A DNA stretch of 64,000 bases, taken from Pseudomonadota bacterium. GTDB taxonomy: Bacteria; Pseudomonadota; Alphaproteobacteria; Rhodospirillales; Magnetospirillaceae. Every line of letters begins with the position of its first letter. Positions within the stretch are counted from its first letter, which is position 1. Where the stretch lies: NCBI GenBank assembly GCA_021847015.1, contig JAJZVW010000002.1, positions 124,001-188,000 on the forward strand, given 5' to 3'. This document shows positions 17,327 through 25,911 of this stretch, piece after piece. Made by a program: the position numbers and the translations under genes. The notes beneath the pieces were generated by a model. That model was not told the DNA's origin, made no database searches, and was given only the letters and a program-made list of their open reading frames with translations.

Positions 17327-19815
17327 TCGGCGGACGAGTCCCGAGTCACGCGGACACGCTCCCCGGGAAAGCGCAGGGTGACGGTCGTGCCCTGGCCGAG
17401 GGCGCTGTCCAGATTCAGCTCACCGCCGTGCAGGCGCATCAATTGGCGTGCCAGGGACAACCCGAGGCCGGCGCCCTCGTAACGGCGCGCCATGCCGGAA
17501 TCGGCTTGGCCGAACGGCGCCATCACCTTGGCGAGGTCATCTTCGGCGATGCCGATGCCGGTGTCGGCGACGACGATGTCGAGGCCGCCAGTTTCGGCAA
17601 GACGGGCGGACACAAGGACGCTTCCGCCGGCGGGCGTGAACTTGATCGCGTTGCCCAGCACGTTGAAGAGGACCTGCTTGAGGCGCCCGACATCCACGCG
17701 CAGCAACAGCAAATCGCCTGGGGTCTCGATGGCGAGGGCCACGCCGTTTTCCGCCGCCCGCTCCGTGACCAGGGCGGCGGAGGATTTCAGGATCACGCCG
17801 AGATCGGCCTCCTCCTCGTACAGATCCACCTTGCCGACTTCGAGGCGGGCTACGTCGAGAATGTCTTCGATGACATTGAGGAGATGGCGGCCGGAATGGT
17901 TGATGTCCGCGCAATAGTCCGCGTACTGCTGCTGGCCGATCGGACCGAGAAGTTGCTCGGCCATGATTTCCGAGAAGCCGATGATGGCGTTCAGCGGCGT
18001 GCGCAATTCATGGCTCATCGCCGCGAGGAATTCGGTCTTGGCGCGGTTGGCCAATTCGGCCGCCTCCCGCGCCGCGTTCATGGCCTCCTCGGCGTGCTTG
18101 CGCACGGTGATGTCGTGGAAGATCCGGAGGACCGACAGGCTGCCGTCGGGGCTGTGGACCGGCGCCGAGGCGACTTCGTACACCTTGCCCGCCGGAGAGC
18201 GCCATTCCCGGTGCTCGATGTCGGCCGGCGGGGCTCCATCGGAACGGAATGGACACGATGACTCCGCGCCGCTGCCGAAGTACTCGCTGCAATTGCGGCC
18301 CCGCAGCGGGCCGAAATCATTGGTCAGGGCCGGGTTGACGTAGATGAAGTCCTGCTCGGAATCCACCAGCGCGATCCCGTCGCGCATGGTTTCCAGAATC
18401 CGCCGGATGTTGTCGTGTTCCCGCTCCAGCGCCTGCCGTAACTGCTTGACCTCGGTGATGTCCTCCTCGAAAGCGATGTAGTTGACGATGTCGCCGTTTG
18501 CCCCGCGCACGGCCGACATCGTGGCGGAGACCCAGAACAGCGAGCCGTCCTTGCGGCGATTGCAGATTTCGCCGCGCCATTCCTGCCCCGAGACGATGGT
18601 CCGCCACATGTCGGCATAAACGACCGGGGGCGTCAGGCCGGATTTCAAAACCCGGGGGTTGCGGCCGAGCATTTCCCCGAAGGTGTAGCCGCTGGCCTGG
18701 CAGAAAGCGGGGTTCACGTAGTCGATGAAGCCCGCGGTGTCGGTGATGGTCACCGCCACGGGGCTTTGCTGAACGGCGCGGAAGAGCTTGCGGCTCGCAT
18801 CCTCGGCAAGGACGACCCGCCGCTCGCTGCGGCGCAGCGTCTCGATGGCGAAGGCCACCAGCGCCAGAACGACGATCGCCAGCAGATAGAACATGTATTT
18901 CGCGCTGTTGAGTTTGGCGCCGAGATATCCGTCCATCTGGTGGGCGAGCACGTCTTCGGCCTGGGCGAGCTGATCGTTCAGGGTGGCGTGGGCTTCCTCC
19001 CAGGCGCGCGCGTCGGCATCGCGGAGCTGTCCGGCCGCCGCCTTGGCGTACAGCGACTGCACCCGCGCGACGGCCGCATCGCTGACGATACGGGTGTACG
19101 TCTCCTCCTGTTCGGGAGAGGCATGGCTGTGGAAGGATTCGATGAAGGCCACGATGGCCGCATGGGTCTCGGCCAGCAACGGCGCGAGGTCGCGGCTTTG
19201 GCCGCTCTGAAGCAGCAGGGCGAGCCCCAGGGAGCGTTCCCGGCCGATGCGGTCCTTGATGTTGCCCAGGTCGGTATAGGCCGTTATCAGGGTCGCCGGG
19301 TCCTCGGCCGTCAGGTGCAAGGGCGTCGCCAGGACGGAAGAGATCATGCGTCCGTAGCCGCGCAGGACGGTCTCGATGCGGGCGTCGCCATCCACCTCGG
19401 CGCGCAGGGCGTCGATATCGCCAACGCCCGGAATCGGCCTTCCCCGACCCAACAGCATCCGCATCTGCGGCCGGTCGACGAGACGGCGGAAGCCGGCCGC
19501 CTCGGTGTCGGTGTCAGTGCGCTGCCGATCGAGCGGTTGTGCCCAGTGGTTGCGGCCCGCGCCGATGAACAGGGCGGACAGGTCCCGTTCCTCTTGCAGC
19601 TCGCGCGCCAGCGCGTGGGCGGACTGGGCCATTTCGGCGGTGGCCAGAAGGACCGCATTATGGCGGTAGCCGTCGAGCTTTTCCCAGACCACGTAGCCGC
19701 CGAAGGCGGTGAGCGCCATGACCGGTATGACCAGCGCCACCAATAACCGCCCGCGGCCGATGACGCGCGGCTGCGTATCAAGGGGGTGCGGTGACGGGTC
19801 GAGCGGAGCGGGCAT
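17323..19815 (-). CDS. membrane histidine kinase with NIT-like sensor and two PAS domains
   Basis: An 830-aa sensor kinase. TM1 is at ~23-44 and TM2 at ~307-326. Between them lies a periplasmic all-helical domain with LQEERDLSALFIGAGRNHWAQ, resembling nitrate/nitrite-sensing (NIT) domains. PAS1 (~342-452, FVNPAF-like YVNPAFCQASGYTF) and PAS2 (~470-572) follow, then HisKA with SHELRTPLNAIIGFSEIM (His602) and HATPase with GNAIKFTPAGGS, ADTGIGIAEDDL and GAGLGLSLA. There is no receiver domain. ATG at 19815 follows GGATGGAA. It is separated from a degenerate receiver protein, transcribed divergently, by a MITE-like element. A link to nitrate or nitrite is inferred from the sensor only. Confidence 0.88.
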   Translation of the reverse strand: MPAPLDPSPHPLDTQPRVIGRGRLLVALVIPVMALTAFGGYVVWEKLDGYRHNAVLLATAEMAQSAHALARELQEERDLSALFIGAGRNHWAQPLDRQRTDTDTEAAGFRRLVDRPQMRMLLGRGRPIPGVGDIDALRAEVDGDARIETVLRGYGRMISSVLATPLHLTAEDPATLITAYTDLGNIKDRIGRERSLGLALLLQSGQSRDLAPLLAETHAAIVAFIESFHSHASPEQEETYTRIVSDAAVARVQSLYAKAAAGQLRDADARAWEEAHATLNDQLAQAEDVLAHQMDGYLGAKLNSAKYMFYLLAIVVLALVAFAIETLRRSERRVVLAEDASRKLFRAVQQSPVAVTITDTAGFIDYVNPAFCQASGYTFGEMLGRNPRVLKSGLTPPVVYADMWRTIVSGQEWRGEICNRRKDGSLFWVSATMSAVRGANGDIVNYIAFEEDITEVKQLRQALEREHDNIRRILETMRDGIALVDSEQDFIYVNPALTNDFGPLRGRNCSEYFGSGAESSCPFRSDGAPPADIEHREWRSPAGKVYEVASAPVHSPDGSLSVLRIFHDITVRKHAEEAMNAAREAAELANRAKTEFLAAMSHELRTPLNAIIGFSEIMAEQLLGPIGQQQYADYCADINHSGRHLLNVIEDILDVARLEVGKVDLYEEEADLGVILKSSAALVTERAAENGVALAIETPGDLLLLRVDVGRLKQVLFNVLGNAIKFTPAGGSVLVSARLAETGGLDIVVADTGIGIAEDDLAKVMAPFGQADSGMARRYEGAGLGLSLARQLMRLHGGELNLDSALGQGTTVTLRFPGERVRVTRDSSAD

Positions 19816-19931
19816 GTTCCATCCGGTTGGCCGTCCAGGCCTTTGCCGGCACCTGATGCGGACAGCAATGTTCTACAGGCGTCATGCCCGGGCGTCCATC
19901 CCCAGGCTGCCTCCGATGCGTCCCGGAAGCG

Positions 19932-20075
19932 CAGCGGTTCTCATTATGCATTTTTCGCTGTCATCCCGAGCCGACGGCGAGGGATCTTTCCGGCACTTTC
20001 GCGTGAAAGATCCCTCAGTCGCTCCGCTCCCTCGGGATGACAACATGCCCTGATGCCGCATAATGAGAACCGCTG
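19932..20075. mobile_element. complete MITE-like element, 18-bp inverted ends, 9-bp target duplication
   Basis: CAGCGGTTCTCATTATGC (19932-19949) and GCATAATGAGAACCGCTG (20058-20075) are perfect inverted repeats. CCGGAAGCG flanks both sides directly (19923-19931 and 20076-20084), a perfect 9-bp target duplication. The 144-bp element contains the TGTCATCCCGAGCC...CTCGGGATGACA palindrome and no reading frame of substance. It fills most of the 335 bp between the histidine kinase and the receiver-like gene; the rest holds only short flanks and the ribosome site of the next gene. Confidence 0.9.
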
Positions 20076-20150
20076 CCGGAAGCGCGAAAGACGCGACAGC
20101 CGGCCGAACTCGTGGTATCCAGAACTTGGTACGATTTCGGGGGGAGTCCC

Positions 20151-20933
20151 ATGTCCGTCTCGGGCGCCGCTGACAATGAGAATGAGCGCCGCATCGTCGA
20201 GGAATTTCTCGAAGAGGTGCGCGACACCGTCAACGGAATGAGCGTGCTGGTCGGGAACCTCCGATCGAAGGCCGTCGGCACGGCCGAGGGCCTGGAGGCG
20301 TTGCGCAGGGAGACCCATAATCTCCGCAGCCAGTCCCAAGGCCTGGCGCAGCCGCTGATCAAGCTCGTGACCCATCGTCTCGACGAATATGTCTGCGACC
20401 TCAAGGAGATCGGGCCGGCGGCACTTGATGAAATCGAGATTTTCATCGGCAAGATCGAGGCGTTCGCGGATGGCGAGGCGGTGTCCGAGGACGATATCCC
20501 GGGCGTCGTGCGCTCCCTGCCGGCCAAGCGCACCCTGATCGCGGATTTCGGCAATATCGAGAAGAAGAACGTCGAAATCATGCTGGTGGTCTCGGAAAAG
20601 GCCATGGCGCGCATCGTGGAACGGGAATTGGCCGCGTGCGGCTATCGGACGGTCACCGTCCGCGATCCCTTCGAAGCCATGGAAATGGCGGTCCGCACCC
20701 GCCCGGACATGGTGGTCGCGGCCATGGAACTGGGGGTGCTTTCCGGTGTGGACCTCGGCTGCGCCTTGGCCGCGATGGCGGCGACGAGCGGGATCCCATA
20801 CGCGGTCCTTACCAGCTACGACTGGGGAAATCCCAAGTTGAAGGGCTTGCCCCCGCGCGCGGCCATCATCCGCAAAGGGGCGCATTTTGGCGATGACCTC
20901 GCCGAGACGCTGAACCGTTTCAGCATCACCTGA
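20151..20933 (+). CDS. two-part protein ending in a receiver-like domain without the phospho-Asp
   Basis: A 260-aa protein. Residues ~1-130 are mostly helical with the pattern of a four-helix Hpt-like bundle (RRETHNLRSQSQGLAQPLI contains a His). Residues ~140-260 follow the CheY fold: MLVVSEKAMARIVERELAAC, PDMVVAAMELGVLSGVDLG, AVLTSYDW and AAIIRKGAHF. At the phosphoacceptor position the expected Asp is Ala (VVAAMEL against the usual LLD), while the Lys after the fifth strand is kept, so it is a pseudo-receiver. ATG at 20151 follows GGGGGAGTCCC. Its partner is unknown; the divergent PAS kinase is the nearest candidate. Confidence 0.7.
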   Translation: MSVSGAADNENERRIVEEFLEEVRDTVNGMSVLVGNLRSKAVGTAEGLEALRRETHNLRSQSQGLAQPLIKLVTHRLDEYVCDLKEIGPAALDEIEIFIGKIEAFADGEAVSEDDIPGVVRSLPAKRTLIADFGNIEKKNVEIMLVVSEKAMARIVERELAACGYRTVTVRDPFEAMEMAVRTRPDMVVAAMELGVLSGVDLGCALAAMAATSGIPYAVLTSYDWGNPKLKGLPPRAAIIRKGAHFGDDLAETLNRFSIT

Positions 20934-20964
20934 CCTTTCCCCAGCCGGCTGATCTGTCTACCGG

Positions 20965-20986
20965 GAGGAGGCTCGGCTTCCTCCTC
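20965..20986 (+). terminator. hairpin downstream of the receiver-like gene
   Basis: GAGGAGG (20965-20971) pairs with CCTCCTC (20980-20986) with an 8-nt loop, 32 bp after the stop codon. A TTTT run appears about 10 bp later. It is a plausible but weak intrinsic terminator. Confidence 0.4.
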
Positions 20987-21104
20987 GCGGCGCCTTTTGC
21001 GCTGCCCTCTCCCAATCCATCACACGCTGAACGGCACGAAACACGAGTAAATTCAGTTTCCGCTGTCGTATTTGCTGAAATAACTACTCAAGGGGGAAAA
21101 AGTC

Positions 21105-21116
21105 TGGTATTAACCA
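21105..21116. promoter_or_regulatory. candidate GntR-type operator TGGTATTAACCA
   Basis: TGGT-ATTA-ACCA is an inverted repeat 32 bp before the GntR gene, in an AT-rich stretch (21050-21130) that should hold its promoter. FadR/FCD-type GntR proteins often bind sites with TGGT...ACCA half-sites, so autoregulation is suggested by position and form only. Confidence 0.35.
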
Positions 21117-21147
21117 ATGCTAATGGAGTTAGTCAGCGGAGGGAGAG

Positions 21148-21780
21148 ATGTGTTCGGCGCGAAAATCAGCAATGGAACGCAAGCAGACACGCACGGAGGA
21201 GGTCCGCCGCCGGCTGGAGGACGAAATCTTGGCCGGGGTCCACGCACCGGGCATTCGGCTGGACGAGGCGGAACAATCGGCCCGCCTGGGATGCTCACGC
21301 ACCCCGTTGCGCGAGGCGTTCAACCAGCTGGTGGCCCTTGGCTTGTTGGTGCGTCGAACCCATTGCGGGGTTTTCGTTGCGCCGCGCGACGTCCATGGCT
21401 TGGGGGAATTGCGGGAGGCTTTCGTGGAACTCGAGGCGCTGTGCGCCAGCCTCGCCGCGCGGCGAATGCCCGTGGCCGAACGTTCGGCCGTCGAGCGTCA
21501 GGGCAGCGACTGGACGTTGCTGAGGGCGTCGATCCGCCAGGCTTGCGGCAATGGAGTGCTCGTCCAGTTGGCGCAATCCCTGGGAACGCGCCTCGGCTAT
21601 TGCGGCGGCTTGGCGGGGGGCCCTCCGGCCGAATACGCTCCGAACGCGCTCGAAGCCTTGACGCGGGCGATGGCGATCGGGGATGGCGAGGCGGCCGCCA
21701 GCGCCATGCGGGAAGGGCTGTTGCCAGCCGCGCCGCCCGACGCGCGGTCTTCCGTGGCCGGACGAAGGAGCGCGGCTTAA
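21148..21780 (+). CDS. GntR-family regulator with a shortened FCD-like domain
   Basis: A 210-aa protein with an N-terminal winged helix (RRRLEDEILAGVHAPGIRLD, CSRTPLREAFNQLVALGLL, RRTHCGVFVA; residues ~12-85), typical of GntR/FadR. The C-terminal part is helical (LGELREAFVELEALCASLAA) but shorter than a usual FCD ligand domain, and the metal-binding His residues are not evident. The start at 21148 has a strong site (AGCGGAGGGAGAG); the next ATG at 21172 is less well placed. The gene ends overlapping the convergent TerC gene by 4 bp. Its effector is unknown. Confidence 0.82.
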   Translation: MCSARKSAMERKQTRTEEVRRRLEDEILAGVHAPGIRLDEAEQSARLGCSRTPLREAFNQLVALGLLVRRTHCGVFVAPRDVHGLGELREAFVELEALCASLAARRMPVAERSAVERQGSDWTLLRASIRQACGNGVLVQLAQSLGTRLGYCGGLAGGPPAEYAPNALEALTRAMAIGDGEAAASAMREGLLPAAPPDARSSVAGRRSAA

Positions 21781-22403
21781 CGAAAGGCGGCGGGCGCCAA
21801 CAACGCGTGCCCGCCGTCCCAGATCATGCGCAGCGACACGTAGAGGACGATCGCCAAGCCGAAATAAGCGAGCCAGCGGTGGCGATTGAGGAGCCTGGCC
21901 ACCAGATTGGCGGCCAAGCCCGTCAGGCCAACCGACAAGCCCAATCCGGCCGCCAGAACCCATGTGTGCTCGCGGGCGGCGCCGGCAACAGCCAGGACGT
22001 TGTCGAGCGACATGGAGATGTCGGCGACGATGATCTGGGTCACCGCTTGGCGAAAGGTTTTGCCTTTCTCCGTGGGTGCGGTTTCGTTTTCCAGGGCCTC
22101 CAGTTCGTCGCCCGCCCCGCGCCGGATTTCGCGCCAGAGCTTCCACGACACCCACAGCAGCAGCAATCCGCCGGCGAACAGCAGGCCGACGATGTCGAGC
22201 AACTGGACGGTGAAGATGGCGAACAGGATGCGAAGCAAAGCCGCGGCGACGATGCCCGCGACGATGGCCCGGCGGCGTTGCGCCGCCCCCAGGCCCGCCG
22301 CAGCCATGCCGACGACGATGGCGTTGTCGCCGGCCAGCGCCACGTCGATGGCGACGACCGACAGGAAGGCGGTAAGGACGTCGAGTTGCAGATATCCCGT
22401 CAT
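21777..22403 (-). CDS. TerC/YjbE-family integral membrane protein
   Basis: About 208 aa with seven hydrophobic segments. It carries the two TerC-family acidic motifs in membrane: VVAIDVALAGDNAIVVGMAA near the N-terminus and IIVADISMSLDNVLAVAGAA in the middle. The family is linked to tellurium resistance and metal-ion (Mn) export. The start is uncertain: ATG at 22403 gives the usual short lead before the first motif, ATG at 22418 and TTG at 22448 are alternatives, and none has a clear ribosome site. It probably follows the SpmAB-like gene in one transcript. Confidence 0.85.
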   Translation of the reverse strand: MTGYLQLDVLTAFLSVVAIDVALAGDNAIVVGMAAAGLGAAQRRRAIVAGIVAAALLRILFAIFTVQLLDIVGLLFAGGLLLLWVSWKLWREIRRGAGDELEALENETAPTEKGKTFRQAVTQIIVADISMSLDNVLAVAGAAREHTWVLAAGLGLSVGLTGLAANLVARLLNRHRWLAYFGLAIVLYVSLRMIWDGGHALLAPAAFR

Positions 22404-22463
22404 GACGGCGGCCACCATAGCCGAAGCGCCGTATCGCGGGGAAAGCAAATGCTCGTTCGCGAG

Positions 22464-23711
22464 TCAGCCATACAGGAGTCGGCAGGCGACCACCGCCGCC
22501 GCCAATCCGGCGGCATCGGCGATCAGTCCCACCGCCAAGGCGTGACGGGCCCGGCGTATGCCGACCGCTCCGAAATAGACGGCCAGGACGTAAAACGTGG
22601 TTTCCGTCGAGCCGTAAATGGTGCCGAGCAGGATGCCGGTGGGGCTGTCCGGCCCGGTCGCCGGGTTCTGGAGCGCCGAGGCCAGCAGGCCATAGGCCCC
22701 GGACCCCGATAGGCTGCGCACCACGGCCATCATCAGCGCCTCGGGCGGGACCCCCAGCGGGGCGAGCCAGCGGCCGGGCGGCCCGAGAAGGATATCCATG
22801 GCGCCGCTGGCGCGAAGCATTCCCACCGCCACCAGGATGGCGACCAGGTAGGGAACGATCCGCACCGCGATGTCGAACCCCTCCCGCGCGCCTTCGACGA
22901 AGGCCTCGTAGATCCGCACGCCGCGCAGCCATCCGACCAGCAGCAGGGTGGCGATCATGCCGGGGATCAGCCAGTTCCCGGCACTCCGCCCGCCGTGGAA
23001 CGCCACCCCCACCAGCGCGACGGGAAAGGCCAGGACGGCGAGGCTGGTTCCCAAGCCGACCGGCGGCGGCCTCGACGAGGGGATTTCCCTGGCGTGTTCC
23101 GTGCCCGGCCCGGCAAGAGGAGCGGGGGCCAGGGCTTGCAACCCCCGAGCAGCGGCCACCGCGACGATGGCTGCGGTCACGGTGGCGATCAGCGTCGGAA
23201 CCACCACCGCCGCCGGATCGGCGGCTCCCAGCGCGGCCCGAAGCGCGATGACCTTGGTGGGCAGCAGGGTAACGCCGGCGGTGTTGATGGCCAGAAACAC
23301 GACCTGGGCGTTGCTGGCGACGCCCTTGCGGGGGTTGACGCCTTCGAGTTCCTCCATGGCGCGGATGCCGAACGGGGTGGCCGCGTTGCCGAGGCCCAGC
23401 AGGTTGGCGGCGATGTTCATGGACATGGCGCCGAGCGCGGGATGGCCGTCGGGTATCTCGGGGAACAGGCGTTTGAGCGGCGGTGCCAGCATCCGGGCCA
23501 GCGCCTTCAGCAGACCGGCGGCCTCGGCCACCTTCATCACGCCCAGGAACAGGGCCATCACGCCCACCAGCCCGAGGGCCAGCGGCACAGCACCCTCCGC
23601 GGCCTTCAGGGTCGCTTCCGACAGCGCCGCCATGGCGCCCCCGCCGTGAAACTCCTTCCAGGCGGCGGTGGCGAACGCGGAGAGGACGAGGACGAGGAAG
23701 GCGGCGTTCAA
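22464..23711 (-). CDS. SpmA-SpmB-type fused nucleoside-recognition membrane protein
   Basis: 415 aa with two halves that match spore-maturation proteins A and B. The first half has SMNIAANLLGLGNAATPFGI, MEELEGVNPRKGVASNAQVVFLAINTAGVTLLPT; the second has REGFDIAVRIVPYLVAILVAVGMLRASG and GSGAYGL, GTIYGSTETTFYVLAVYFG. These are nucleoside-recognition (gate) domains. The organism type does not sporulate, and such fusions are known in non-sporulating bacteria with unknown transport role. TTG at 23711 is taken as start because hydrophobic helix 1 begins there (NAAFLVLVLSAF) and there is no ATG before it in register. Confidence 0.82.
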   Translation of the reverse strand: MNAAFLVLVLSAFATAAWKEFHGGGAMAALSEATLKAAEGAVPLALGLVGVMALFLGVMKVAEAAGLLKALARMLAPPLKRLFPEIPDGHPALGAMSMNIAANLLGLGNAATPFGIRAMEELEGVNPRKGVASNAQVVFLAINTAGVTLLPTKVIALRAALGAADPAAVVVPTLIATVTAAIVAVAAARGLQALAPAPLAGPGTEHAREIPSSRPPPVGLGTSLAVLAFPVALVGVAFHGGRSAGNWLIPGMIATLLLVGWLRGVRIYEAFVEGAREGFDIAVRIVPYLVAILVAVGMLRASGAMDILLGPPGRWLAPLGVPPEALMMAVVRSLSGSGAYGLLASALQNPATGPDSPTGILLGTIYGSTETTFYVLAVYFGAVGIRRARHALAVGLIADAAGLAAAVVACRLLYG

Positions 23712-23858
23712 GGGACCATCGTCAACGGTGCACAGGACGAAAGGGTAACAGAATGTCCCCTTCCGCGCACGCTTCCTGCCGTGCGCGGCACCCCGTTCTT
23801 GCCGCCGAAGCGCCGCCATTGCTAAGGTCGCTTCGGGAAAAGGGCAAGGACGGCGACG

Positions 23859-24455
23859 ATGGCTCGGTTGAGGGTGGTTGCGGGTGCGCTGGTGGCTGGT
23901 CTTCTTGTTGCGGCCGCGGCGCCCGCCGCCGACATTGCGTCCATGATCGATACGGCGAAGCAGGCGTACCAGAAAGGCGATCTCGCCCTGGCCAACCGGA
24001 CCCTCCAGGCCGCCCTCGCCGGGATTCAGGATCGTCTCGGCCGCGGGTTCTCGCAGTTCATGCCGGCGAGCCCGGCGGGATGGGAGGCCGAGGACGCCGA
24101 GATTCAGGGCTTGGGTGCCGTGGGTGGGGGATTGTCGGTGACGCGCGCCTACACCAAGGGCGATTCGTCCCTCAACGCCTCGATCATCCTCGACAGCCCC
24201 GCGGTCGAGGCCGCCAGCGCCCTGTTCGACACCCCGGCCGGTCAACCCAATCTCACGCGGATCAAGGTCGGCAACGAGGATGCGCTGCTGCGCTGGGATC
24301 CGGAATCCAAATCCGGGGACATCACCATCGTTCTGGACAAACGCGTGCTGCTTCAGATCGAGGGCGACAGCCTGCCCGATTCCGACTCGCTGGTGGACTT
24401 GGCGAAAGGCTTCAATCTCGCCGGCATCCGCAAGCTCGCCAATCTGCCCTCCTGA
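23859..24455 (+). CDS. periplasmic hypothetical protein with signal peptide
   Basis: 198 aa. The first ~23 residues (MARLRVVAGALVAGLLVAAA, then APAAD) are a clear signal peptide with an AxA site. The mature part starts with a helical repeat-like stretch (IDTAKQAYQKGDLALANRTL) and continues as a mixed alpha/beta domain (GGGLSVTRAYTKGDSSLNAS, ITIVLDKRVLLQIEG). I do not recognise a family. ATG follows an AAGGACGGCGACG stretch. It is single, between the divergent SpmAB-like gene and the convergent lrgB. Confidence 0.75.
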   Translation: MARLRVVAGALVAGLLVAAAAPAADIASMIDTAKQAYQKGDLALANRTLQAALAGIQDRLGRGFSQFMPASPAGWEAEDAEIQGLGAVGGGLSVTRAYTKGDSSLNASIILDSPAVEAASALFDTPAGQPNLTRIKVGNEDALLRWDPESKSGDITIVLDKRVLLQIEGDSLPDSDSLVDLAKGFNLAGIRKLANLPS

Positions 24456-24474
24456 GACTCAGCGTCCAGAGCGT

Positions 24475-24493
24475 GATCCGATCAATTCGGATC
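24475..24493. terminator. bidirectional hairpin between the periplasmic protein gene and lrgB
   Basis: GATCCGA (24475-24481) and TCGGATC (24487-24493) form a 7-bp stem with loop TCAAT, 20 bp after one stop and 31 bp from the other. No good T-tract is present. The placement between convergent genes supports a termination role. Confidence 0.4.
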
Positions 24494-24523
24494 ATCCTCT
24501 GCCGCCGTTGAGGGGACGGGCTC

Positions 24524-25246
24524 CTAGTTCAGCAGCCATCGCACCAGAAGGGGCACCAGGATTGCCGTCGCCAATCCGTTGAGGCCCATGGCGAGTCCCG
24601 AGAACGCGCCCGCCACCTCGCCCGATTGCAGGGCCCGCGCCGTGCCGATGCCGTGGGAGGCGACGCCCAAGGCCAAGCCTTGGGCGCGCGGGTCGGCCAC
24701 CTTCAGCTTGGCCAGCAGCCATGGTCCCATGGTGGCGCCGACGATCCCGGTCAGCAGCACCAGCACCGCCGTCAGCGACGGCAGGCCGCCGATTTCCTTG
24801 GCGATGCCCATGGCGATGGGGGTGGTGGCGGATTTGGGCGCCAGGGACAGGATCGTGCTGCGCGACGCGCCGAGCGCCCAGGCGATGCCGACGGCGCTGG
24901 CCGCGGCGGTGACCGAGCCGAAGGCCAGGGCGATGGTCACCGCGAGAGCAGACCGGCGCAGAGCATGGATCTGCCGGTAGAGCGGAATGGCCAAGGCGAC
25001 CGTCGCCGGCCCCAGCAGGAAATGGATGAACTGGGCTCCGGCGAAATAGCGGCGATAGTCGATGCCTGTCGCCGACAGGAAGATCACGATCATGACGATC
25101 GCCAGCAGGACCGGGTTGAGCAGGGGCGTCATGCGTGCCCGCCGCCAGATCCAGGAAGCGGCGTCCCAGGCGATCAGCGTGGCGGTCAGACCCAGCAGCG
25201 GGGTATCCGCCAGATAGGTCCAGACGTCCCGGACATCGGCGGTCAT
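24524..25246 (-). CDS. lrgB: LrgB/CidB-family membrane protein
   Basis: 240 aa, about seven hydrophobic helices. Family motifs: LNPVLLAIVMIVIFLSATGI, LLGPATVALAIPLYRQ, SLAPKSATTPIAMGIA, GIVGATMGPWLL and ASHGIGTARAL. LrgAB/CidAB modulate murein hydrolase activity or act in export of small metabolites such as pyruvate or glycolate. The ATG at 25246 overlaps the lrgA stop by 4 bp; the longer upstream frame is lrgA read out of frame. Confidence 0.92.
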   Translation of the reverse strand: MTADVRDVWTYLADTPLLGLTATLIAWDAASWIWRRARMTPLLNPVLLAIVMIVIFLSATGIDYRRYFAGAQFIHFLLGPATVALAIPLYRQIHALRRSALAVTIALAFGSVTAAASAVGIAWALGASRSTILSLAPKSATTPIAMGIAKEIGGLPSLTAVLVLLTGIVGATMGPWLLAKLKVADPRAQGLALGVASHGIGTARALQSGEVAGAFSGLAMGLNGLATAILVPLLVRWLLN

Positions 25247-25596
25247 TGGCGCCGGCCCTTGACCAGGGCGGACATGGCGAGACCGGTCACGGCGATGGTG
25301 ATGAGGGTGCCGATGACCAGCGCCGCGGAGATCGGCAGCCACTCCTTGGCGATCCGTTGCAGGTATACCATCACGCCGACCCCGGCCGGCACGAACAGCA
25401 GCGACAGGTTCAGCAGCAAGGCGCGGCCCACTTTGTCCAGCCCTTCGGGAACGCCGCCGCGGATCGCCAGCAACAGGAAGAGAACGACCATTCCCACCAC
25501 AGGGCCGGGGATCGGAATGCCCAGGAGGCGGACGATGGTCTCGCCAGCAAGCTGGCAACCGAGCAGAACCGTGATATAGGACAACACTGCCGACAC
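25243..25596 (-). CDS. lrgA: LrgA/CidA-family holin-like protein
   Basis: 117 aa with four hydrophobic segments. LLGCQLAGETIVRLLGIPIPGPVVGMVVLFLLL at residues ~11-43 contains the P-G-P-V-x-G-M signature of LrgA/CidA, followed by LLLNLSLLFVPAGVGVM. It forms a coupled pair with lrgB (ATGA overlap). The product probably sits in the inner membrane with LrgB. No regulator of the LytSR type is adjacent. Confidence 0.92.
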   Translation of the reverse strand: MSAVLSYITVLLGCQLAGETIVRLLGIPIPGPVVGMVVLFLLLAIRGGVPEGLDKVGRALLLNLSLLFVPAGVGVMVYLQRIAKEWLPISAALVIGTLITIAVTGLAMSALVKGRRQ

Positions 25597-25638
25597 CTCT
25601 TTTATGACTTTGGTGACGGCGAGATCGTCGGAGCATTC

Positions 25639-25911
25639 ATGGCCGCTTCATGGCTCCAGAACGCGATCGGTTCGATCGCCGGCACATTGACCACCGTCGC
25701 GTTCGTGCCGCAGGTCGTCAAGACCTGGCGTAGCCGTTCCGCCCGTGACATTTCGCTGACGATGTACCTGGCCTTCTCGGCCGGGGTCGCCCTGTGGATG
25801 CTGTACGCGCTGATGATCGGCTCCTTGCCGATCCTGGTCGCCAACGGCGCGACGCTGGTCCTGGCCGGAATCATCATCGCCATCAAGATTGCCAGCCGGG
25901 GGGGGCCATGA
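25639..25911 (+). CDS. SemiSWEET-type small transporter
   Basis: 90 aa with three transmembrane segments, the single triple-helix bundle of bacterial SemiSWEETs. The N-terminal IAGTLTTVAFVPQVVKTWRS has the conserved Pro and Gln of helix 1, then ISLTMYLAFSAGVALWMLYA and helix 3 (ILVANGATLVLAGIIIAIK) with its conserved Asn. These act as dimers moving sugars. ATG at 25639 follows CGGAGCATTC. The stop overlaps the next gene (ATGA), so the two are coupled. Confidence 0.88.
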   Translation: MAASWLQNAIGSIAGTLTTVAFVPQVVKTWRSRSARDISLTMYLAFSAGVALWMLYALMIGSLPILVANGATLVLAGIIIAIKIASRGGP

